Notes: generated by a model not told the origin, from the sequence alone. 64,000 bases of DNA from Heliocidaris tuberculata (GCA_025618425.1 CM046850.1:5495520-5559519), one strand, 5' to 3'. Positions 9,699 to 21,531 are shown, counted from the stretch's first letter. A program made the numbers and translations.

Positions 9699-11165
9699 TA
9701 GCCTCTTGTCGAGGCCCTGGCGCTGTTGGAATCCTTGGCGATATGGAGGCAAAATTTCTGGTGGCGAGCGAAGCGAGCCAGAAAAACCGAGGCGCTTGCG
9801 CCGAGGGCCTCTTGACACCCGACCTGAATTATATATTCATGAGGCACGATTTCCTACTGAATTATGCATGAAACGTGAATAGTTAGATTACCGCGGCGAT
9901 CGCCCAGCAAATTGGCCAATGAAATCTCAAGGATTTCTTACTTCAGTTCTGGACTAGTCTATTATTTTTTGGGGGGGATTACGTAAATCTCTTGCTCAAA
10001 ATACATTCACAGACAAGCACATTATGAAGAATTCGATCTCTAGCTTACAAACCATGGTAATTTGAAATAAGACAAATGTACATATTTCTCAAGAGATCAT
10101 CATATATTTACAAATAATGAAGAATGGGCAATAAAAGTCACCGTTCAACAATAGATGCATCTCCATCAATTCTGAACAGTTGACTTAGTCTATGATCAAA
10201 GCTTTTTTTCGAAAGTGAAGCTTACAGAAAGTGCTCAATATCACGCGAGTACGAGATGTTACACGGAAATACGAACAAAAATTGAGACTATTAGGCCTGG
10301 ACACGTCACAATATTGAACTTAAAAAGTCTAACATAACACTGTTACATGCAGTGTTATTAACAAATAACACTAACACAGTTAGTTTTTAGATCTTGACCG
10401 AGTCAAATTCAAAATTATACCTTCTAAAGTCACATTTTGTGACGAAGCGTCCCCAAGATAGATGGCTTGAAGTCCACGTTTCTTGAGCGACTTCACCTGG
10501 TCTCTCATCAGAGACACCAAAGGGGAAATAATCAACAAAATGCTTCGTGAAGATGATAGACTAGAAGATGATGTAACCAAGGAGTTACCAGCAACTTCAC
10601 TGCCCGGCAAGGCCCCGGGGGATCCGCCTGGCCCTCGCGAAGCAGCAGTCTCACTCTCCATCCCTGGCCCACGGAGGTAATCAGCACAGAGCGGTAGCGC
10701 GTGAAAAATAACACTTTTTCCATAGCCAGTAGGCAGATTCACAAAAACATCTTGTCCTTTAAGTGCAGATTTGATTGCATCAACTTGCAAATCTTTGAAT
10801 CTGTCAATCTACAACATTCTAGCGGCATATTCTAAGCTCTTACAAATATCGTCATCACTCGTCGTGGAAGAAAAGTTGAACGCCATTTTGGGCTGCGATT
10901 AATTGATATGTAAGAAATAGCGTGCAGTCGAGTCATGAATATTTAACATTACGTCATGGTAGCTCGCGCTTATTGGATGATTTTCACCGACCAAAATTTG
11001 GTAGGAATATTCGTCAAAACAATGAAATACAAAAGAAATTCAGATCGGGTGTCAAGAGGCCCTCGGCGCAAGCGCCTCGGTTTTTCTGGCTCGCTTCGCT
11101 CGCCAGTAATTTTGCCTCCATATCGCCAAGGATTTCAACAGCGCCAGGGCCTCGACAAGAGGCTA
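9699..11165. mobile_element. nested inverted-repeat element carrying a RecQ-like fragment
   Basis: 9699-9833 and 11038-11165 are inverted copies, starting TAGCCTCTTGTCGAGGCCCT and ending GCCTCTTGACACCCGA, with only a few substitutions and a roughly 7-bp indel. The arms include the palindromic GGCGAGCGAAGCGAGCC. The 1.2-kb interior holds a helicase-like frame on the minus strand and otherwise unrecognised AT-rich sequence. It may be a separate element or the internal part of the outer transposon. Confidence 0.7.
10380..10886 (-). pseudogene. RecQ-like DNA helicase, N-terminal fragment with an in-frame stop
   Basis: The minus-strand frame starts MAFNFSSTTSDDD at 10886, meets TAG at codon 26 (10809-10811), and continues in the same frame. 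It then shows LQVDAIKSALKGQDVF (motif 0/Q-like), Walker A PTGYGKSVIF, and SILLIISPLVSLMRDQVKSL (motif Ia), followed by RGLQAIYLGDAS. These are the first motifs of superfamily-2 RecQ helicases in the right order and spacing, apart from a roughly 40-residue Gly/Pro/Ser-rich insert between I and Ia. The frame ends at 10380 before the DEAH box, so motifs II-VI, the RQC and HRDC regions are absent. Its position inside inverted repeats suggests either a gene fragment captured by a transposon or the remnant of a helicase-encoding transposon. It cannot be an active helicase. Confidence 0.75.
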
Positions 11166-11791
11166 CCTCGACAATTGACCGGTAGTCAGTTTCAAGTTGG
11201 CCTTCTTAATAGTCAAGATGCCAAAGAAGAAAGTTACAAAGAAGAGAAAGTTGTTAGAGGAGGGCCCTGTTGCAGAGGATCATCTCCATAGTCCCCCTAT
11301 ATATACCCCCGAGGAATAGTCGCATACAGTCTCATACAGTCGTGCAACGGTAGTACAACGTTGTAAGATGTGCTGCGATCGGTCGTGCAACAGTCTCATG
11401 GTCTTAGCACAATCGCACCCATTCGCAAGACTGGTCGCTATAGGTCGCTAGCGCACGTGCGAGTGTTGCACGACCTCCAGCCCACCCACTGCGACTATTG
11501 AGTCGTGCAAACTCTCGCATCTAATCGTGCAACGTTGTGCAACACTCATACGAGAATCGCACGACTGGTCGTACGACCTAATGCGAGTGAATCGATCGCA
11601 TCTGGTCGTGTCTGGATTTTGAGCATGTTCAAAGTTCAGATGCGACCAGTCACGACCGCCTCAGGTTCGTGCGACCGCCTGCAACGAATGCGAGTGGTCG
11701 CAAGACACCAAGCAATCGGTCGTGCAACACCCCGAAAAATCTGTTGCAGGCGGTCGCAAAATGGTCGCAGACCAATTGTGAAAGGGGCTTA

Positions 11792-12314
11792 CGTGGATAT
11801 TGGACAAACGACGACTGTCATTACATCTGTCAGGCGTTCTTTTCAGCTGTTTGCCAAAGATGAATTATGAATTTGATTGATTTCTAGCAAAACGCCATGG
11901 TAAAAAAAAATTCGGCGAGGATAGATTGATCAAGTATAAATTTGTCTTTATAAGTATAGTATTTTGCAGCCGTCCCTTTGCTCTTGAAGCCGTCCCTGTG
12001 AATCTAAAGATTGAGAACGCATCTTGAAATCGTTCATGCCTTCTCCATTCACATAGGGTTTACGTGCAAATTCTTTTGCACAGTGGAACGCGGAGAGTGA
12101 TCTCCTGGTAATTTATTACGGTTTTGCGTTGGGAGCTAATAATCGACTGTACATCGATTACATATATCGGAAACAAGCAATCTAGACTTCTACAAAAAAC
12201 ACTATTATTGCTTTTAGAAAATTGAAATAAAAAATCTATTGCTAATTAATTATGTAATTTTTTCGAAATTAAAAAAAAAAGTTTAAGTTCTAAATATTGT
12301 TTTAAATTCAAACG

Positions 12315-12357
<43 letters not shown>

Positions 12358-12451
12358 AATAGAAAGTAAGTGGCCATCATATTTAAAATACAAATAATAT
12401 ATACTTATAATTTCTTTGACGTAACGAGCATACTTTTAATTATTAATTAAG
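11792..12451. other. AT-rich intergenic sequence
   Basis: No gene recognised. It contains the (AT)n tract at about 12318-12353 and, at 12118-12260, a block related to 14082-14215 (ATAATCGACTGTACATCGAT followed by a conserved TTATTGCTTTTAGAAAATTG). Confidence 0.5.
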
Positions 12452-12611
12452 TCAAGGACCTTAGAGAGCTGGAGTTCCACCTGGCAATAAATTATCTCAA
12501 TCAGGTGCTCCTTTCTAAGGATGCACAAAAGAATCCACAGGTACGGTGTAGCCTTTGATGTCCGATGTTCCAAGCCGCCAACTTCGTGGGAAAGCTTGAG
12601 CAGTGATTTTG
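12452..12611 (+). pseudogene. unidentified protein-like fragment (exon or retrocopy)
   Basis: In AT-rich surroundings this 160-bp piece has balanced, codon-like composition. After an AG at 12450-12451 it reads KDLRELEFHLAINYLNQVLL and SKDAQKNPQ, an amphipathic helical stretch. A donor-like CACAG|GTACGG follows at 12540/12541. The same frame also continues through one TGA into CPMFQAANFVGKLEQ and a second stop. It could be a real 89-nt exon or a decayed coding fragment. The acceptor has little polypyrimidine. I do not recognise the family. Confidence 0.25.
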
Positions 12612-13335
12612 TCACAAATGAAATATCGAGAATATTTCACTTTTTATTTGAATAAACAAAGTGAAATTTTCACATATGATGAAATTGAATACAAAAGCCT
12701 AAACTTGTCCAGAAATTTGGCTATATTGTATGATAGTAGTTTCAATTTGTGGAAAAAAAGTAAAATTTTTACAATCCTAAAATCCCCAATTTGACACTCT
12801 TCCGATTACTCCCTGCCGCAAACGAAAATAAATATTGCAATTGTTCAAGTTCAGTTAATTATGATGTTATATATCAGATTAGTGCCCACACATGCCCAGT
12901 CGCGCAATTTTGATTCATATATCAGGGAATTTTGTACAATTTCTTTTCGCTTGCCCCCAGTAAAGGTAAGCACTGTGAACTGCTCATATCATCAGACTAG
13001 TGATAGCGAAAAGTAATTATCATTACAAAAATATATTTTCCTTTGAAAATGGCCCGTAAGTTTGCAGCCAGGCAGGAATCTTTTGTCTTCTTATCTGCAA
13101 GGAAGATCCAGTTAAGCACATGCCTGACTTATTTTTCCTTGGCGGCATCAAACATGGTTCAAAGGGAATGAGCTACATGTGACTCCAGCTCTTGAAGCTC
13201 CTTGATTAAGTTTAATGCCGATCGTGCGGGCATTTCCCAGCGAGCAAAACGTTCGAGTAATCTGCATTTTTTTTTTTGTAACGAAAGTTAACGATTAATT
13301 AAGTAATTAAATTATTTCTTGAAAATATGACGTCA
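12612..13335. other. intergenic, no gene recognised
   Basis: AT-rich. At 13216-13240 it holds a 25-bp block (TGCCGATCGTGCGGGCATTT plus CCCAG) that recurs identically at 14401-14425. Confidence 0.45.
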
Positions 13336-13343
13336 ATTGTAAG

Positions 13344-13601
13344 CAGGGGCGGCGCTACAGGGGAGGGCAGAGGGGGCGACCGCCCCCCTATGATTTTTCA
13401 AGTAGTGAAAAAAAATTTTAAAAAAGAAGAAAAAAGAAGAAAAAGAGGAAGAAAAGGGAAGAAAGAAGAAAGAGGAGTATTAAAAAGAGAGGTCTTAAAC
13501 ATATAACTCTATATTACCCCTGTTATTTAATGGAGAAAAAATATGACGTCATCTTTAGGTCGTCTTGCCCCTCCTATCAAAATACCCTGGCGCCGCCCCT
13601 G
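13344..13601. mobile_element. hAT-type MITE, copy 1
   Basis: The terminal inverted repeats are CAGGGGCGGCGCTACAGGG and CCCTGGCGCCGCCCCTG. It is flanked by a perfect 8-bp target duplication ATTGTAAG (13336-13343 and 13602-13609), the hAT hallmark. The 258-bp interior is a purine-rich A/G tract with no coding capacity. Confidence 0.92.
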
Positions 13602-13609
13602 ATTGTAAG

Positions 13610-13625
13610 TACTAAAAAATTGCTT

Positions 13626-13660
<35 letters not shown>

Positions 13661-14530
13661 GAAGAAAGAAACAGGTTTGGGGGAAGTCAGCTGACACAAT
13701 ATCTTATCAGGTTACGTCATCAAGGACAGCGATGGATATTAGGGCCAATTGGTCACATCAGTGCGCACACATGATAAGCCCCGCCCATTTACTAGTATAC
13801 GATAATCGTATGATACGATAATCAGACAAGGGGATTAAATACTGATTCTTTATCGGGTTTTCCTTCGAAACGAAAGCATTTCGCTATACGACGCTTCTTT
13901 TTACAACGTTTCTTTACACGATGTTCAGACTATGAATATTTATTAACTTATCGTATACTAGCTATACGATTCTCGCATTATTCTGTTTCTCTGATATTTC
14001 TGCTTCCTCTAAAACTAACTTTCTTTGAAGGGTTCATGCTCCTGTATCCTCAAAAATTAATTGCATTAAATTGATATTGTGAGTTCATAATCGACTATGT
14101 ATCGAATTTACAAATATCGAAAACGAGCAGTTTACACTGGTACAAAAACATTATTATTGCTTTTAGAAAATTGTAATAAAAAATTACCGCTAATAAATAA
14201 TTATTAGTTTTTTTATTAATGCTCATAATAATTTTAGGTACTCAAAATTGTTTAAGATGTTAAAAAAAAAAAGGATTAAAACGCAACAAGTTATAATATT
14301 TAAAATACAAATTATATATATTTATATCTCGTGTGCAGTAGATAAAGAAAAAATTTAATCTGCAAAAACTCTATATAATAGCATATTTGGGTGGGATTAG
14401 TGCCGATCGTGCGGGCATTTCCCAGCTTCGTACAAATACAAAGCGTAATGACGCACTTCCACGGAAATTGTTCAATCGCCGAAAAAAAAAAAATTAGCAA
14501 GGAACTCTAGAAATATAAAATAATAATAGT
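13610..14530. other. AT-rich intergenic sequence with segmental repeats
   Basis: It contains an A-run near 13631-13655 and a block at 13993-14130 related to 15350-15500. Another block at 14082-14215 is related to 12118-12260. No gene was seen. Confidence 0.5.
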
Positions 14531-14559
14531 AATAATTATATTAATAATAATAATAATAA

Positions 14560-14644
<85 letters not shown>

Positions 14645-14645
14645 G
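14520..14645. repeat. (TAA)n microsatellite
   Basis: About 35 nearly uninterrupted TAA repeats. The opposite strand yields a poly-Tyr frame that is not a gene. Confidence 0.95.
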
Positions 14646-14861
14646 AATTGAACAACGGAACAATCTTTACTAAATTTATTCTTTTTCGTCATGATGTGGA
14701 ATTCGATATTACGTTATTTGCGCGGTGTGGGAGCAAAGTGAGCTAGCAATTTATTCAGCCAAATTTCGTCGTGAATGGTTTCGGACGCGGGCATAATAAT
14801 AATGTAATTTATGCTGAATTTATAAGATATATTTTGGTATAGCCTAATGTTTCATGAAACT

Positions 14862-15172
14862 AAACATTATTATTATAATCTTTATTATAATTATTATTGT
14901 CATTATTATTACTACTATGATTATAATTATGAATATATTGTGATGACTATTATAAGTATAATTATTATTATCATTAGCAGTAGTATTTTTTATCATCATT
15001 ATTGTTATTAATGTGATTATTATTATGATTATGATGATTATTATTATCATTATTATTATCATCATTATTACGATTATCATTAATCATAATAATAATAATG
15101 GTAATGATAATGATAATTATAATATTTGTTACTGGTATAATAATTATTATCATCATTATCACTATTAGTATT
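14862..15172. repeat. imperfect ATT/ATC trinucleotide region
   Basis: A degenerate ATT/ATG/ATC simple-sequence tract of about 310 bp. The Ile-rich open frames are artefacts. Confidence 0.85.
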
Positions 15173-15940
15173 GGTATTCTGACTGTAGATATGACACAAA
15201 ACCAATGGATATCTCTCCACGTATGACATCACTGCCGCATTTCCATTCAGAGATTCCCGATGTCATTAGTGATCTTCACTCAAATTCAACAGAAATTGGT
15301 TAGAAATTTTATCATTTATCCAATTTTTAGAAATTTTTCCTATGCTGGTTGAGTGACATTTCTGCTTCCACAAATCTAACTTTTTTTGAAAGGTTCATTC
15401 TCCTGTATCTTCACATTATGTTGCGAGCTCATAATCGAATGTACATCGATTACAAATATGGAACGTTCCGAAACGAGCAGTTTGCACTTTTGTAAGAGTA
15501 TAATTTTTGTTTATTCAAAGAAAAAAAGAACATGTTTTCATTTTTCTGAATGTTTTCTGCTAATCTAACTGAAATTCAAGAAAAGAGAGTGGTTACAAAA
15601 CTAAGAAAAGAAAATTTGTACCTTGTTTTGATATTTATATCAAAATCGTAAAAAATTAATGAGGTCCCTGTAATCAAGAGTAGCCAATTGTACAGTAGCT
15701 TTAGTTTGTAAAGGTATAGTGTCGATTCATCGGGCTTTTCCCATATTTCAAGTTGTAAAATATAGATATTTTCCTGTTCTTTGAGCAAATCGAATCTAAT
15801 GTCAAGCAACTCATTAGTCCTACATATTCTCGAGCTTTACTCCTTGTTTATTGAAAAATATGAATTTCTGTTGGCCAAGCCTAGAAATACTTTTATAGGC
15901 TGATGGTGATGGTTAAAATATTCAAAAACAAAGATAATAG
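15173..15940. other. AT-rich intergenic sequence
   Basis: 15350-15500 is a diverged duplicate of 13993-14130: TTTCTGCTTCC, a GGTTCAT.CTCCTGTATC stretch, then CATAATCGA.TGTA. No coding sequence recognised. Confidence 0.45.
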
Positions 15941-15948
15941 TAATAATG

Positions 15949-16022
<74 letters not shown>

Positions 16023-16038
16023 TATAATAATAACAATG

Positions 16039-16082
<44 letters not shown>

Positions 16083-16140
16083 GATAATAACAATAATAAC
16101 AACAACAAAAACAACAATAGGAATAATAATAATAATAATG
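15941..16140. repeat. (TAA)n/(AAC)n microsatellite
   Basis: About 200 bp of mainly TAA units with some ACA interruptions. The poly-Asn and poly-Ile frames on both strands are repeat translations. Confidence 0.95.
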
Positions 16141-17200
16141 ATAAAGGTGATAATGCTAACAATATTAATAATAATAACAGGATGACAATTAAAATAAAAG
16201 AGGTAATAATTGATAATCAATAAGTAATCCAAATTTACCTAAACCATCGATTAGGATTTTTTAAAAATTGAAAATTGAATTGGGAGATAAGAGAATGACA
16301 AAGTTCACAAATTATTTTTCACCTGTACCACCTGTACCTGAACCACAACTGAATCTTCTCTTTAAAAGATATATTTTGGTCCATAATGAATTCACTGCGT
16401 CATGTAAATAAGCTCTTCACAATTTCGGTCCTGATCTATTTCTCATTTCCGATTTTAAAAAAAGAAAAAAGCTTGAATGTATATCGATTACCCATCGGGA
16501 AATAAAGGAAAATATAATTGAGTGGTCTAAAACAAGAGCGTTTTCTGTAATTGTACTTTTCATTTGTTACAAAATATACTGAAAAAACATAAAATATTTT
16601 TAGTCAAAAATGACAATTTTAAGGTAAAAAAATTTCTTTCTAATTAACAAAGAATTTAATGTATAATTTTCCCTGGTTTAAATATATTAAATAATATTTT
16701 ATATATTTAGAGCACAGCAATTTAATGATTATGGATGTACTAATTTTTAATCCAAGTCGTGTCATGGGCAGTGCCAATGATGTGCCATTCTCCCACGCGC
16801 AGGGCATAAATTAAATGACATTATAATACCCCCGCGATGAATAATCTTCGTGAAATGACAATGAGCATATAGATAATCATGAGGTGAAAATTCAATCGGA
16901 AAATGACAGAGTTTCAATCGTTTGAAAGTGGAAAACATTAAATGTTAAGCTGGCGAATTAGTCATTTTGATTGCGAAGTTAGTGGGGTCAACTCTCAACA
17001 TTGTTATCCAATGAAATATCGTGATCTCTCGGGCGATAGGTTGTATACGGAGGATCAAACAATTGCTTTCATTCAACATATTGAAGAATCTGTATTTTGC
17101 TATGATTTTTTACCTTATATTGTTTTTTGTAGTACATCTTGGGGAAGCTGTGCAAAAATCCATAGGGATAAAATACTAAAACTCCAGAATGAATCGTGAA
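16141..17200. other. AT-rich intergenic sequence
   Basis: No exon, RNA or mobile element recognised up to the hAT MITE at 17201. Confidence 0.45.
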
Positions 17201-17456
17201 CAGGGGCGGCGCTACAGGGGGGCAGGGGGGCGGCCGCCCCCTATCATTTTTCAAGCGAGCAAAAAAAAAAAAAAAGAGGAAGAAGGGGGGAAAAAGGAGA
17301 AAGAGAAGGGGAAAGGGAGAAGAGAAGGCTAGGCCATGCAATTATGACATAACTGTTATAGTCCTATTTGTTATTTCAAGACCCTCGACGTGCGACGTTG
17401 CCATACGCGTCATTTTGCCCCCACCCCCCTATTTAAATACCCTGGCGCCGCCCCTG
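17201..17456. mobile_element. hAT-type MITE, copy 2
   Basis: The ends CAGGGGCGGCGCTACAGGG and CCCTGGCGCCGCCCCTG are the same as the copy at 13344. A perfect 8-bp target duplication ATCGTGAA lies at 17193-17200 and 17457-17464. The interior differs: G/C-rich ends and an AGGAAGAAG purine tract. Lys/Arg-rich frames across it are spurious. Confidence 0.92.
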
Positions 17457-17464
17457 ATCGTGAA

Positions 17465-19511
17465 TGATTATTAATGATACTGGGCAGCAAAAGCATTTTT
17501 AGCATGGTGATACTAAAAGAGTGTTGCTATGTTCTGAATTAATTAATGATATTTACAAATTTTGGAAGAGTCAATAGACGTGTTTACTAATGTATTCAAA
17601 TGTATGCATGTTTCTCTCCAGAATCAACATATAGTTACCAAGTATTTAATGCACCTGATAAATAATGGCATCTCTATGTATGGAACCATTTTGCCTACAT
17701 TAACTGTTGCTATAACGGGCAAGCCTCTGACAAGCTTTTGAGTCGTCCAAAGAAAACTTTGTTCAAGAAATATTCATGAGATTAGTAAACAGGTCTATTA
17801 CCACCACATGCCAAAGTCCAGTCAATAGGCCACTCAAATTTGACACACGTTTGCCTATATTGCCAAACTATTACATTCACATGTAAACATGGTAAAAAGC
17901 TATTGTATTTCAATAGTGAAAATGATTAATGCATATTTATTAGGCTTTGTTATCACTATGAACATGACGGACAAAGAGAGTGGACAAAATAAACGAACCC
18001 CTCCTTCTACCTTTCACGATGGTTCTGGTATAGTCAAAAGAAAAATTCTGTGCTATTCATTAAAAAATATGTAGAACAGGTGTCACATGCATAATTCACC
18101 TGTTCTACTTGAAATAGCAGTGAAGGGATGTTCTTTTGTTTACCAGAGCAATAGACCGGTTCTGTAATTTATTCAAATTTATGCTCATTTTTTTTTCTCT
18201 AAGCACCTAGTGACGAGCTATTCCATAAACCTGCGTTGGACAAAGAGATAAGCATTAACTTTGAAATGCATTACGAAAATGGCCTATTATTTAGAAGGGG
18301 GTAGAGTTGAACACATTGGGTGATCTGACACCGAATGAACCTATAGTCATCTTTGTAGGGTATGTTGGACTACTTTCCCTAACTCTTTGCCTAAAATCAA
18401 CAGTCCTATTTAGAAGGATGATAAAACTATTTGCTTTACATGCTTACAAGGATATGTTACGTAAGAGGGTTTTTATATATGGAAGCCCCTCAACAGTAGC
18501 TTGGCGGTCACCATTGATACGCTGCTGGGTATAGCACAGGCAAATGTACACTCTCATACAAACGTATAAAAGGCGTAGCTCCCACAAAAAATAAATGCAC
18601 GGTACGGGACTGCGTGAAGGGAAGAAAATAGTAAGCAACAGCAAAAAAACCTGTTACGGTCATGTTCTTATGCTAAAAGCGAATATACGAGCACTTATTA
18701 TGTGGATGATTTACAGCGGATCTTGGAAAGACATCGGGTGATTTTCATTCCTAACACCGGCGATGTAAAGGCTTCTCGTATTTGGGTAAGTATTGCAATT
18801 ACTTCTTTATTTATAGTAACGAAACATGCATATCTGAACATCTATATCTAAACGTTACACAAAGAAAGTGAAATATGTTATGATAGTGTATGACAAGAGG
18901 TCTAATTTCTATTTACTGATGCCTTGTATATTGCAATATTAAGCACAGTCGCCATAAAATGGAAGTGAATATAGCAGTCATAAGGTACCTTTGTTTAGCT
19001 CTCTTCAAAATTTTACCAAAATGTGATCAATGCTTAATTTTCAAATGTCTGCACTTCATTAACCTTCCATTAACCTTTCACAAAATATTGTGTGCATAAC
19101 TTGTAGGAATTTTTTTTACCATTTCTTATGATACCAAACATTATTACTTTAGCCAACTTTATGCATAAATACTATTGAAAATTACATTTGAGTTTCTTTT
19201 GTGTCCATTATATTTTTTGTTTCTCATTTGTTTGCTATTGTTTAATATTGAAATAAGGTAATATCTTTTTCAAAATCTGCTATTTTCTCTGAAAATTTCT
19301 ATGGTAGCATATAATTATAATCATATATTTGGAATGCTTGATTTATGCTTAAAATATTGATATACATTGACCACCATATACCTTTCCTGTGGTCGAGCAA
19401 TTGGTGAATGAAAATGACAAGTCTATCTGTCACATATACGTGCCATCGGCAATGAAAGAGTTAAACTCCATGCTCAAAATTATTAAAAGGATGGTGACGA
19501 TGATGAGAATG
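17465..19511. other. intergenic, no gene recognised
   Basis: Unique-looking AT-rich sequence. 17466-17560 (GATACTGGGCAGCAAA, then CTGAATTAATTAATGATA) resembles 19868-19950 inside the foldback element, so a degraded related copy may lie here. Confidence 0.4.
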
Positions 19512-20228
19512 AGTAAGTTTGGCTGAGCAAAAGTAGTTTATGAAACTGAAATACCAGGATTTTTAGTTCAAAAGTGGCACTGCACATATTAGGTTTAAAA
19601 AGAAAATATCTAACACTTAAAAAGTTATAACTCGTATCAGACTGAGGTTTTCACATTGTCAAGTTGAAGGATACCAAATTCATTTGGAGTAAGTTCCATG
19701 ACGTTTATTTGAATACTATTCTGAAAACAAATCTCTGAATATTCAATTAGTTAAATCAAGGCTTCAAAATATATGTGTATCGGTAATTAATTCAGAGCAC
19801 AACAACTGTCACTGTGCAGGGCAGCTGAAATCCCAGAGCACTTCTTTTAACCCAGAGTCATGAATGACACTGGACAGCAAAGTTTGGCAGAAATGACATG
19901 TGCGATGCACAATCGTTTGTTAATTCCTGAATTAATTACTGATACACACATATTTTGTGGCCTTGATTTTTCAAAAAGTGAAAAACTAATTTGATAATCA
20001 GAACATTATTGTAAGAATATTAATGAAGGAAATTTCATAAAATAACTTGGTCTTCTTCATCTTTACAATGTGGAAACCTCAGTCTGAGAAGAGATATAAT
20101 TGTTGAGTTATTAACAATCGAAATTGTCACATATTTTCTTTTTAAACCTAGTACTTCCAGTGCCATGTTTCAAATAAAATTCCTGGTATTTCAGTTTCAT
20201 ACACATCTTTTGCTCAGCAAAACTTACT
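19512..20228. mobile_element. foldback element with about 180-bp inverted arms
   Basis: The left arm starts AGTAAGTTTGGCTGAGCAAA (19512). The right arm reads GCTCAGCAAAACTTACT (ends 20228). Between them the arms share TATGAAACTGAAATACCAGG, AGGTTTAAAAAGAAAATAT and CAGACTGAGGTTT with substitutions. About 350 bp of non-inverted spacer separates them. No coding sequence. Confidence 0.75.
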
Positions 20229-20483
20229 TTTTAAATCATAAGACAGTAAAGGTGAGTATGTAAGCTTTAATTTTTTTTACACCTCGTCTAAAGTCAATGG
20301 AAAATTTTGATTTTTTTAAAACAATTTTTTGAACATATTTTTGTCAAAACTTGGCATATGGGTACACATTTATTCCCAAATTAAAGCTATTTTACTCTTC
20401 TTTACTTTCTTATTATTGAAAAGTAAGTTTGGCTGTCATACAATAACAAATGATGTAACACTTAATATATAATGAAATTTTTT

Positions 20484-20662
20484 GAATAAGTTTTTTTGTG
20501 ATTTTTTTTTCATTTAATACACAATCATAAACCCTAGACAATTATACATTTTGGTAAGGTTCTTAATGATGTTTGCATAAGTTTTGGTGATTATTTTTCC
20601 TTAATACACAATCATAAACCATAGACAATGATACATTTTTGTAAGGTTCTGAATGGATTTTG
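20484..20662. repeat. two-copy tandem repeat (about 93 bp)
   Basis: 20484-20576 and 20577-20662 share AATACACAATCATAAACC, TAGACAAT.ATACATTTT and GTAAGGTTCT. Confidence 0.8.
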
Positions 20663-21531
20663 TAAGAACATAACATTATAATTGCCCTGGGGGGGGGGGG
20701 GGGGCTCAGAAAAAGTTATGAAAACAATAAGATTTAAACAAATATTTAAAATTCCATATTCAAGTTCATGTAAGCCTTTTGTATTACACCTTATGCAATT
20801 TTTGAGTGCATAATTAGATTTCCTGTCTAATCTCCTATCAAGAAATGTATACTTTTGCCATGATATGATATATATTTAAGAAGATATAGGCTTTTAAAAT
20901 TCAAAGTACGTCACAGAAGCAACAGTCACCTTTTATCACAAAAGGTGGCGAACTCACGGCACCCGGCCATATTTAAAAGCCATTGAAAAAATTCTTACTC
21001 GGTATTTTCCTTTATTTTTCATCAGGTTTACTTGGTCAGATGTCCGTGAAACAAGTCTTTCACCATAAGAAGATGAACATTGGAGACTCAGACGGTTTGC
21101 AGATAGTCGAAAGTTCCCAGCTCGGTTAGTAAGAATCCGAATTGCAGGAGAAACAATACGGTCACTTGCCGGGTTAAGATATATAAAAAAGGCCATCTGT
21201 TTGTGTGATAAGAACGACGACGTATGATTCAACAATATCAACCAAACTTTTTCTGAACGCTTCTGACACCGGTCAGTTCGGATTTCCCATCTCACAAGTA
21301 AGCCGAACCGGATGTTTTGGTGACCGGTGAGGTAATATCCGCGAGTGAACCGAGGGAGATCTGTATGAGTCGTGAAAAGTGGGTGTTTTCGGACCCAACA
21401 AGCACAGGCTGCCAGCAGATAACATTGCTTCTTATTTACAGATCTGCGTTATTCGGGAACCGGTTGCTTTGTCATCATTTGATTTTTTAAAACAATTTAA
21501 ACGTGGTACCTGGTGACGCCTATTAATAACC
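20663..21531. other. upstream region of the sulfotransferase gene
   Basis: It starts with a 16-nt G run near 20690-20705. From about 20930 the GC content rises, and 21296-21531 is the likely 5' UTR/promoter-proximal region. No clear TATA box or upstream exon could be fixed. A minus-strand frame at 20954-21295 resembles nothing known. Confidence 0.35.

Larger units (their letters stand above)
9302..11791. mobile_element. DNA transposon with terminal inverted repeats
   Basis: The left end TAAGCCCCTTTCACAATTGG (9302) is matched in reverse complement by the right end ending at 11791. About 28 bp are perfect, continuing into TCTGCGACC and TTTGCGACC. The subterminal 330-450 bp on each side is packed with GTGCGAGTG/GGTCGTGCGA motifs in both orientations, like transposase-binding arrays. 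The flanks read TTAA|GCCCC and GGGGC|TTAC, which could be a decayed TTAA target duplication. No transposase is recognisable. It encloses a second inverted-repeat element (9699-11165). Superfamily not determined. Confidence 0.75.

Noticed and set aside
15837..16232. Poly-Ile and poly-Asn frames
   Set aside because: Translations of the (TAA)n microsatellite on both strands.
20954..21295. 113-codon minus-strand frame upstream of the sulfotransferase
   Set aside because: No recognisable domain or splice structure; it overlaps the probable promoter/5' UTR of the plus-strand gene.
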